Source of the DNA: Anaerolinea thermophila
GTDB lineage: Bacteria; Chloroflexota; Anaerolineae; Anaerolineales; Villigracilaceae
Assembly: GCA_022729775.1 (NCBI GenBank)
Contig: DZBA01000118.1
Span: 1 to 9,205 of the forward strand
DNA: 9,205 nucleotides
Reading direction: 5' to 3'
Shown here one piece after another: positions 1 to 4,442 of this stretch (positions within the stretch are counted from its first letter, which is position 1; every line of letters starts with the position of its first letter). A program made the translations under genes and the position numbers. Under the pieces are notes generated by a model that worked only from the letters and a program-made list of their open reading frames with translations, did not search any database and was not told the origin of the DNA.

Positions 1-648
1 ACTCCGCAGATTGAGCGCAACACCACCATTCCCACGCGCCGTTCGCAGAGTTTTTCCACTGCGAGCGATAATCAGACTCAAGTTGAGATTCACGTTTTGC
101 AGGGCGAACGCTCGATGGCGGCAGATAACAAATCGCTGGGCAAATTCATCCTCGATGGAATTCCCCCCGCGCCGCGTGGAATGCCGCAAATCGAAGTGAC
201 CTTCGACGTGGACGCGAACGGCATTCTCAAAGTCAGCGCGAAGGACAAGGCGACGGGACGTTCGCAGCATATCACCATCACCGCGTCTTCGGGTTTGAGC
301 GACGCCGAAGTCGAGAAAATGCGTCAGGACGCCGAAGCGCACGCGGAAGAAGACCGCAAGCGCAAAGACTTGATCGAAGTCCGCAACAACGCGGATAACA
401 CCATCTACGCGGCGGAAAAAGCCATCCGCGATTTTGGTGATAAAGTCGAGGCTGGGATTCGCTCCGAGGTCGAGAGCAAGATCGCCGAAGTTAAATCCGC
501 GTCGCAGTCTGATGACGTGGAGAAAATCCGCGTGGCGGTGGATGCGCTCGGGCAGGCAATCCAAAAAATCGGCGCGTCGGTCTATCAGCAGGGCGGGGCG
601 GCGGATAGCGGCGAGCCTGATGTGGTGGATGGAGAGGTAAAGGAGTAA
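1..648 (+). CDS. dnaK: Chaperone DnaK (Hsp70), C-terminal fragment cut by the window start
   Basis: Hsp70 chaperone that binds exposed hydrophobic peptides in the cytoplasm in ATP-driven cycles with DnaJ and GrpE. Frame 1 is open from the first base to the TAA at 646-648, giving 215 residues. They begin in the substrate-binding beta-sandwich (NTTIPTRRSQSFSTASDNQ, then HVLQGER at about 31-37 and IPPAPRGMPQIEVTFDVDANG). The alpha-helical lid starts near residue 98 (SSGLSDAEVEKMRQDAEAHAEED). Family members are about 610-640 residues, so the ATPase domain and roughly the first 410 residues lie upstream of the window. The tail is short and acidic and ends in GEVKE, close to the usual EEV-type end. 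An internal ATG at 97 is not a real start, because conserved DnaK sequence continues upstream of it. dnaJ follows, so this is the usual chaperone operon. The stop codon is directly followed by a palindromic repeat. Confidence 0.97.
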   Translation, partial: TPQIERNTTIPTRRSQSFSTASDNQTQVEIHVLQGERSMAADNKSLGKFILDGIPPAPRGMPQIEVTFDVDANGILKVSAKDKATGRSQHITITASSGLSDAEVEKMRQDAEAHAEEDRKRKDLIEVRNNADNTIYAAEKAIRDFGDKVEAGIRSEVESKIAEVKSASQSDDVEKIRVAVDALGQAIQKIGASVYQQGGAADSGEPDVVDGEVKE

Positions 649-727
649 TGTCATTGCGAGCCCGATAGGGCGAAGCAATCTCTTTGTAATTAGGGATTGC
701 TTCGTCGCTACGCTCCTCGCAATGACA
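649..727. repeat. 79-bp palindromic (MITE-like) repeat filling the dnaK-dnaJ gap
   Basis: The ends are perfect 12-bp inverted repeats: TGTCATTGCGAG at 649-660 and CTCGCAATGACA at 716-727. A second inner stem pairs 671-683 with 692-704 (core CGAAGCAATC / GATTGCTTCG, one G-T pair) around a loop of about 8 nt. Between the two stems are unequal internal loops. The element starts on the base after the dnaK stop and ends on the A of the ATG at 727. No coding capacity is expected. Sequences with these ends and the inner CGAAGCAATC word are, from memory, scattered repeats in several bacterial lineages. In RNA it would fold into a long hairpin between the two cistrons. A role in RNA processing or attenuation is inference. 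Confidence 0.88.
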
Positions 728-735
728 TGGCAATT

Positions 736-1860
736 ATGAGCAACAGAGACTACTACGAAATTCTTGGCGTTTCCAAAAGCGCAGGCGATGACGAAATCAA
801 AACCGCGTTTCGTAAACTTGCGCGTCAGTATCATCCCGACGTGAGCAAGGAAGAAAACGCCGAAGAAAAATTTAAGGAAATCAACGAAGCCTACGGCGTG
901 CTTTCGGATGCGGATAAACGCGCGCGCTATGACCGCTTTGGCAAAGAGGGACTCGGCGGCATGGGCGGCGGCGGGTATCACGATTACAGCGCGGACTTTG
1001 GCGACCTGTTCGAGGAAATTCTCGGCGGGTTTGGATTCTCTACGGGCAGGCGTTCGCGCACTGCCCCGCGCCGCGGACGCGATTTGCAGATGCAGGTCAC
1101 GCTCGCGTTTGAAGAAGCAGTCTTTGGCGTGGAGAAGGAAATCGAATTCCAGCGCGATGAAACCTGCTCACGTTGTAACGGCAGCGGCGCGGAGCCTGGC
1201 ACGACTCCCATCAAGTGTTCGACGTGTAACGGGCAGGGCGAAGTGCGCCAAGTGCGCCAGACCTTTTTGGGTCAGATGGTGCAGACGGCGGCTTGCCCCG
1301 CGTGTAACGGTCGCGGCGAGACGATTGCCTCGCCATGCAAGACCTGTCGCGCCTCGGGCTTGGAGCGCAAGACCGTCAAGAAGAAAGTGCAAATCCCCGG
1401 CGGCGTGGACGTTGGCACGCAGATTCGCTTATCGGGCGAGGGCAACCCCGGCACGTATGGCGGACCGAATGGCAGTCTATTTTTGGCGCTGGACGTACGC
1501 CCTCATCAATTCTTCAAGCGCCGCGAGCAGGATATTTTGCTCAACCTTGATATCAATGTTGCGCAAGCCGTGTTGGGCGCGGAAATCCAAGTCCCAACTT
1601 TGGATGGCGATGAGAAATTGCATATCCCCGCTGGCACACAGCCCGGAAAGATTTTCCATCTCAAAGGCAAAGGCGTGCCGCATGTGCGGAATAAGAATCA
1701 ACGCGGCGAGCAGATGGTGATGGTGAATGTTGCCATCCCGTCCAAGTTGACCAAGGAACAGCGCGAGTTGTTCGAGAAACTTGCCGAGAGTTTGGGAACA
1801 TCGGTCAAGCCGCAGGAGAAGGGGTTTTTGGATTGGCTGAATGATGCGTTTGGGGGGTAG
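736..1860 (+). CDS. dnaJ: Chaperone protein DnaJ (Hsp40, type I)
   Basis: Cytoplasmic co-chaperone that delivers unfolded clients to DnaK and stimulates its ATPase. From ATG 736 the product is 374 residues, the normal type I length. Domains in order: J-domain (about 3-68) with the HPD motif at 33-35; Gly/Phe-rich linker (about 69-104); zinc-binding region (144-208) with CSRCNGSG, CSTCNGQG, CPACNGRG and CKTCRASG; then the C-terminal substrate-binding beta-domains. The fourth zinc motif has Ala where CxxCxGxG has Gly, but all eight cysteines are present. I chose 736 because MSNRDYYEILGV is the typical N-terminus. ATG 727 is in frame and would add three residues (MAI). Neither start has a visible Shine-Dalgarno sequence, because the palindrome at 649-727 occupies that place. 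Translation may rely on coupling to dnaK or on a weak start. Confidence 0.96.
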   Translation: MSNRDYYEILGVSKSAGDDEIKTAFRKLARQYHPDVSKEENAEEKFKEINEAYGVLSDADKRARYDRFGKEGLGGMGGGGYHDYSADFGDLFEEILGGFGFSTGRRSRTAPRRGRDLQMQVTLAFEEAVFGVEKEIEFQRDETCSRCNGSGAEPGTTPIKCSTCNGQGEVRQVRQTFLGQMVQTAACPACNGRGETIASPCKTCRASGLERKTVKKKVQIPGGVDVGTQIRLSGEGNPGTYGGPNGSLFLALDVRPHQFFKRREQDILLNLDINVAQAVLGAEIQVPTLDGDEKLHIPAGTQPGKIFHLKGKGVPHVRNKNQRGEQMVMVNVAIPSKLTKEQRELFEKLAESLGTSVKPQEKGFLDWLNDAFGG

Positions 1861-1862
1861 GG

Positions 1863-1890
1863 CGTGATTCGTGGGGCGTAGTGCGTAACG
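1863..1890 (+). repeat. 7-bp tandem repeat (four degenerate CGTGNNN units) after dnaJ
   Basis: Directly after the dnaJ stop there are four consecutive 7-bp units at 1863, 1870, 1877 and 1884: CGTGATT, CGTGGGG, CGTAGTG and CGTAACG. Each starts with CGT followed by G or A. The same unit type appears inside prmA at 3990-4017 with better-preserved copies. The last unit overlaps the 5' arm of the predicted dnaJ terminator. No function is evident. Confidence 0.6.
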
Positions 1891-1920
1891 AGTGGATGAA
1901 AGTCCGCTCGTTTGCTTTTA
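1887..1920 (+). terminator. Likely rho-independent terminator of the dnaK-dnaJ transcript
   Basis: A 10-bp stem forms between 1887-1896 (AACGAGTGGA) and 1903-1912 (TCCGCTCGTT), with one U-G pair and a 6-nt loop (TGAAAG). It is followed by T-rich sequence (TTT G CTTTTA). It lies 27 bp after the dnaJ stop, the expected place. The T tract is interrupted, so strength is uncertain. Confidence 0.55.
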
Positions 1921-1998
1921 CGGAGTATCGCATAATTTGCTAACAGAAATTCAGGTTTTTTACTTGCAATGTTCGTATCATCTCAAAAAATAGGGAAA

Positions 1999-2050
1999 CG
2001 TCCCGAAGGTTTGAGCGATTAACCAGATTTTCGATGAAACCTTCGGGACG
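1999..2050. repeat. Perfect 14-bp inverted repeat with a 24-nt loop
   Basis: CGTCCCGAAGGTTT at 1999-2012 pairs perfectly with AAACCTTCGGGACG at 2037-2050, enclosing a loop at 2013-2036. It lies in the dnaJ-nudix gap, about 90 bp before the Nudix start and upstream of its predicted promoter. No T tract follows on the plus strand. On the minus strand the hairpin is followed by TTTCCCTATTTTTTG, so weak termination of antisense reads is possible. It looks like a member of an interspersed repeat family. An operator is another option, but 14-bp arms with such a wide loop are unusual for one. Confidence 0.75.
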
Positions 2051-2102
2051 GTGTGTCTTCAACCCCGAAATATCGAGAAGATACCAATGTTCAACAAAAA
2101 AT

Positions 2103-2131
2103 TTAGTAATTTATGAGACAAGCGATATAAT
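2103..2131 (+). promoter_or_regulatory. Probable sigma-70-type promoter for the Nudix gene
   Basis: A perfect -10 hexamer TATAAT lies at 2126-2131. Seventeen bases upstream is a weak -35 candidate TTAGTA (2103-2108, three of six consensus bases). Transcription would start near 2137-2139, only about 4-6 nt before the ATG at 2143. The message would then be leaderless or nearly so, which fits the lack of a Shine-Dalgarno sequence there. The region is AT-rich compared with the flanking genes. Confidence 0.5.
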
Positions 2132-2142
2132 CTCTAAAACTT

Positions 2143-2598
2143 ATGACAAAAACTCTCTTGCGAATCTGGCGCACCTTGCCGATCTGGGTGCATTTCCTCG
2201 CGGCGAAGATGGTGCGCGCCAAGTTCCGCGCCGCTGTTGCCGCGTTGATTTTCAACGAGCGCGGACAAATCCTGCTCTTCAAGCATACCTACCGAAAATG
2301 GCAATGGGGGATTCCCGCTGGTAGTTTGGAATATCACGAGCAGCCCGCAGACGCCATTGTCCGCGAGTTTCGGGAAGAGACGAGTATGCAGATTGAGATT
2401 GAGAAACTACTGACGACTGTCAGCGCGAAGGAAGACCATCACATCACGATGGTGTATTTGTGTAAAATTGTTGGCGGCGAATTCAAAGAGTCGAATGAAG
2501 TTTCAGAGATGAAATACTTTGATATAAATGATTTGCCTCAAATGTTGTTTGACGAGAAAAATCTTATCAGACAAGTCGCAAGCGGAAAACTGCGATAA
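2143..2598 (+). CDS. Nudix (MutT-type) hydrolase
   Basis: Nudix enzymes hydrolyse nucleoside diphosphates linked to another group (NTPs, sugar nucleotides, NADH, dinucleoside polyphosphates); the substrate cannot be read from this sequence. The 151-residue product has the Nudix box at residues 60-82: G60, E66, R74-E75, E78 and E79, in GSLEYHEQPADAIV then REFREETSM. The Gly near the end of the box (GX5EX7REUXEEXGU) is Ser81, while the metal-binding glutamates are intact. The beta strand before it is VAALIFNERGQILLFKH. The basic, Trp-rich N-terminus (about 1-25) resembles the extra helix I recall in related Nudix proteins, which favours ATG 2143 over the internal Met23. No Shine-Dalgarno is visible, and a TATAAT box ends 11 bp before the ATG, so it may be a leaderless single-gene transcript. 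Its stop codon abuts a palindromic repeat. Confidence 0.9.
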   Translation: MTKTLLRIWRTLPIWVHFLAAKMVRAKFRAAVAALIFNERGQILLFKHTYRKWQWGIPAGSLEYHEQPADAIVREFREETSMQIEIEKLLTTVSAKEDHHITMVYLCKIVGGEFKESNEVSEMKYFDINDLPQMLFDEKNLIRQVASGKLR

Positions 2599-2666
2599 TG
2601 TCATTCTGAGCGAAACGAAGAATCTCGTACTGTCATAGAGACCCTTCGCTATTGCTCAGGGTGACA
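2599..2666. repeat. 68-bp palindromic (MITE-like) repeat between the Nudix gene and crcB
   Basis: TGTCATTCTGAG at 2599-2610 faces CTCAGGGTGACA at 2655-2666: ten Watson-Crick pairs plus two G-U pairs in RNA. An inner stem pairs CGAAGAATCTC (2616-2626) with GAGACCCTTCG (2638-2648), with two A-C mismatches, around an 11-nt loop. The architecture matches the 649-727 element: TGTCATT...GAG ends, an inner CGAAG word, and insertion on the base after a TAA stop. The inner sequence differs (GAATCTC versus GCAATC), so it is a sister family or diverged copy. It ends 11 bp before the crcB start. Confidence 0.8.
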
Positions 2667-2677
2667 AATTACTCACC

Positions 2678-3061
2678 ATGACAAACATTCTCCTCGTCGG
2701 TATCGGCGGCTTTCTCGGCTCGGTCTCGCGCTATCTCGCCAGCGGATACGTCCAGCAGATTTCCAAAAGCGCGGACTTTCCCTATGGCACATTGGCGGTC
2801 AACGTGCTTGGCTGCTTTATCATTGGCTTCCTTTCACAACTTGCCGAGAATCGCGGTTTGTTCACAGGCGAGTCGCGTTTGTTTGCGGTCACTGGTTTTC
2901 TCGGCGGCTTCACGACCTTTTCCTCTTTTGGAAATGAAACCCTCAACCTTGCGCGTGACAGCCAGATGATGAACGCGCTGGCGAACATCGGCGCAAATGT
3001 GATGATTGGTTTATTTGCCGTTTGGCTTGGTCGCGCCGTTGCGTATTTGATTTGGAAATAA
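2678..3061 (+). CDS. crcB: Fluoride channel CrcB/Fluc
   Basis: Small membrane protein of the Fluc family, which forms a dual-topology dimer in the cytoplasmic membrane and lets fluoride leak out of the cell, protecting enzymes such as enolase and pyrophosphatase. The 127-residue length is normal. Family motifs in order: GGFLGSVSRY (10-19), GTLAVNVLGCFIIG (37-50, with the conserved Asn42) and GFLGGFTTFSSFGNE (73-87, with the phenylalanines that line the pore). Four hydrophobic segments are visible, near 3-24, 37-56, 68-90 and 99-125. No good Shine-Dalgarno precedes the ATG at 2678; a palindrome occupies most of the 79-bp gap to the Nudix stop. I looked in that gap for a fluoride (crcB) riboswitch and recognised none. 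The DUF190 gene starts 37 bp downstream, a pairing I recall from many genomes. Confidence 0.95.
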   Translation: MTNILLVGIGGFLGSVSRYLASGYVQQISKSADFPYGTLAVNVLGCFIIGFLSQLAENRGLFTGESRLFAVTGFLGGFTTFSSFGNETLNLARDSQMMNALANIGANVMIGLFAVWLGRAVAYLIWK

Positions 3062-3098
3062 AATATGTTCCAGATGGCATCGGCGTTAAGGAGATAAC

Positions 3099-3440
3099 AT
3101 GCACCTACCCGAAGAAGGCTCGCTGTTACGAATATTTATAGGCGAAGCGGATAAGACCGAAGGCAAGCCGCTCTATGAATGGATTGTACTCAAAGCCCGC
3201 GAGCAGGGACTCGCTGGCGCGACTGTCCTGCGCGGCATGATGGGTTTCGGCGCGAATACGCGCGTCATTCATACTTTCAAGATTGAGCGCCTTTCTGAAG
3301 ATATGCCCATCATCGTCGAGATTGTGGATGTCAAAGAAAAACTTGAGGCATTTCTGGATTTGATAGACCCGCACATTAAAGCGGGCATGGTCACACTCGA
3401 AAAAGCGGAAATCAAATTTTACCGCGCTGAAAAGAAATAA
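3099..3440 (+). CDS. DUF190 family protein, PII-like fold, next to crcB
   Basis: A 113-residue soluble protein of the DUF190 family (PF02641). As I recall, family structures show a ferredoxin/PII-like fold, which suggests a small-molecule-binding regulator, but no firm biochemical role is known. Family signatures seen: LLRIFIGEADK near the N-terminus, PLYEWIV (24-30), GLAGATVLRGMMGFG (37-51) and MPIIVEIVD (69-77). The glycine-rich 37-51 stretch corresponds to the family's conserved loop. A good Shine-Dalgarno AAGGAG (3088-3093) lies 5 nt before the ATG, so the start is clear. The gene follows crcB by 37 bp on the same strand with no terminator between, so the two are probably co-transcribed. 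This suggests a role in sensing or modulating fluoride or anion stress, by association only. Confidence 0.9.
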   Translation: MHLPEEGSLLRIFIGEADKTEGKPLYEWIVLKAREQGLAGATVLRGMMGFGANTRVIHTFKIERLSEDMPIIVEIVDVKEKLEAFLDLIDPHIKAGMVTLEKAEIKFYRAEKK

Positions 3441-3448
3441 TTTACGGA

Positions 3449-3491
3449 GTGCAAAATCTCCTGATTTTGCACCAAAGTCAGGAGACTTTGG
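3449..3491 (+). repeat. Twin hairpins with complementary loops between DUF190 and prmA
   Basis: Two perfect hairpins stand side by side. The first has a 10-bp stem, GTGCAAAATC (3449-3458) with GATTTTGCAC (3463-3472), and loop TCCT. The second has an 8-bp stem, CCAAAGTC (3472-3479) with GACTTTGG (3484-3491), and loop AGGA. They share base 3472. The two loops are complementary, and with flanking bases CTCCTGA and TCAGGAG form 7 complementary pairs. The two halves are also near inverted copies of each other (14 of 16 bases around the loop). No T tract follows, so it is a poor terminator. It lies 25 bp before the prmA start and leaves the prmA Shine-Dalgarno free. Confidence 0.82.
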
Positions 3492-3516
3492 AATCCATTA
3501 AACCATTGGAGAAAAT

Positions 3517-4434
3517 ATGAATTGGCTTGAAGTTTCAGTAACTGTGGATGGCGAACTCGCCGAATCCGTAGCGGATGTTTTCGCGCGTTTCGCGCCCAAC
3601 GGCGTGATGACCGAGCAGGGGATTGGGTTTCTAAACGATGAGGATTTAGGCACGGCGGCGGGTCCCATCACTGTCCGCGCGTATTTGGAGGTCAATGACC
3701 AACTCGAAGAGACGCGGCAAAAATTGGAAGAGTCGCTTTTCTACTTGGGGATGATTCAGCCCGTGCCGACTCCCGCTTACAAACAAATTGCAGATCAAAA
3801 TTGGATGGAAGCGTGGAAACAACACTACAAGCCGATTCTCATTGGCAAGGGATTGTTGATTCTGCCCGCGTGGCTGGAATCTCCAGACCCAAAGCGCATT
3901 GCTATCAAAATTGACCCCGGCATGGCGTTTGGTACTGGTACACATCCCACCACGCAGTTGTGTTTGGAGTTGATGGAGGTGGCGCAATCCGTGGTGCGTG
4001 GTGCGTGTTGCGTGATTGATGTAGGATGTGGTTCAGGAATTCTCTCCATTGCTGCGTTGAAACTTGGCGCGGAAAAAGTTTTGGGCGTGGATATTGATAT
4101 TGAGTCCGTAAAAAATTCGCGTGAAAACGCAGATTTGAACGAAATTGGCGATGAGTTGATTTTGGGGCAAGGCTCGGTTTCAGAAGTTTTGAGCGGCTCG
4201 TGGGAGTTCAAATCCGCGCCGCTGGTGGTGGCGAATATCCTCGCGCCCGTGTTGATTCGCTTGTTCGACACAGGTCTCGCGGATTTAATCGCCCCGCGCG
4301 GAGAAATCATCCTGAGCGGAATTCTCGACCATCAGGCGGAGTCTGTCATTGCGGCAGGGGAGGCGAAAGGTCTGAAACTCAACGATAAACGGCAGATGAA
4401 CGATTGGGTCGCGCTCAAAATGTCGCGTGAATAA
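3517..4434 (+). CDS. prmA: Ribosomal protein L11 methyltransferase PrmA
   Basis: SAM-dependent class I methyltransferase that methylates lysines and the N-terminus of ribosomal protein L11 in the cytoplasm. The 305-residue length is typical. The N-terminal substrate-recognition region opens MNWLEVSVTVDGELAESVADVF. A linker with WMEAWKQHYKP (96-106) and the PrmA signature GTGTHPTTQ (139-147) follow. The SAM-binding motif I is VIDVGCGSGILSIAALKLGA (166-185), the acidic loop is LGVDID (189-194), and the family's NIL motif is ANILAPVL (239-246). The start is set by GGAG (3508-3511), 5 nt before the ATG. The stretch SVVRGACCV just before motif I is encoded by a 7-bp tandem repeat (3990-4017), and the linker there is about three residues longer than the E. 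coli sequence as I remember it. cca starts 8 bp after the stop, so they are probably one operon. Confidence 0.95.
   Translation: MNWLEVSVTVDGELAESVADVFARFAPNGVMTEQGIGFLNDEDLGTAAGPITVRAYLEVNDQLEETRQKLEESLFYLGMIQPVPTPAYKQIADQNWMEAWKQHYKPILIGKGLLILPAWLESPDPKRIAIKIDPGMAFGTGTHPTTQLCLELMEVAQSVVRGACCVIDVGCGSGILSIAALKLGAEKVLGVDIDIESVKNSRENADLNEIGDELILGQGSVSEVLSGSWEFKSAPLVVANILAPVLIRLFDTGLADLIAPRGEIILSGILDHQAESVIAAGEAKGLKLNDKRQMNDWVALKMSRE
3990..4017 (+). repeat. 7-bp tandem repeat (four CGTGNTN units) inside prmA
   Basis: Four consecutive units begin at 3990, 3997, 4004 and 4011: CGTGGTG twice, then CGTGTTG and CGTGATT. It encodes residues around SVVRGACCVI of PrmA, immediately before the SAM-binding motif. 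The same unit type occurs after dnaJ at 1863-1890. Because 7 is not a multiple of 3, gain or loss of a single unit would shift the prmA frame. Confidence 0.7.
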
Positions 4435-4442
4435 AAAAATTT

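Noticed and set aside
491..733. Minus-strand frame across the end of dnaK and the palindrome (HCEERSDEAI-like peptide)
   Set aside because: This peptide is the translation of the palindromic repeat itself. From memory, such peptides are common false genes in genomes carrying this repeat.
697..735. Earlier start for dnaJ at 697 inside the palindrome
   Set aside because: The codon is ATT and the added residues come from the repeat. The conserved DnaJ N-terminus begins at 736.
908..1720. Long open frame (270 codons) on the plus strand inside dnaJ
   Set aside because: It overlaps dnaJ in another frame, is very rich in Arg, Ala and Ser and has no domain. It follows from G+C-biased codon use in dnaJ.
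1863..1890. CRISPR-like array
   Set aside because: The units are 7 bp with no spacers, and no cas gene is present.
1964..1981. Promoter made of TTGCAA and TATCAT in the dnaJ-nudix gap
   Set aside because: The hexamers are only 6 bp apart, far from the 16-18 bp needed.
2599..2677. Fluoride riboswitch upstream of crcB
   Set aside because: The gap is mostly a palindromic repeat, and I do not see the conserved crcB-RNA segments.
3449..3491. Twin hairpins as a rho-independent terminator of DUF190
   Set aside because: No T tract follows either stem, and the paired-loop architecture is better explained as a repeat or an RNA element.
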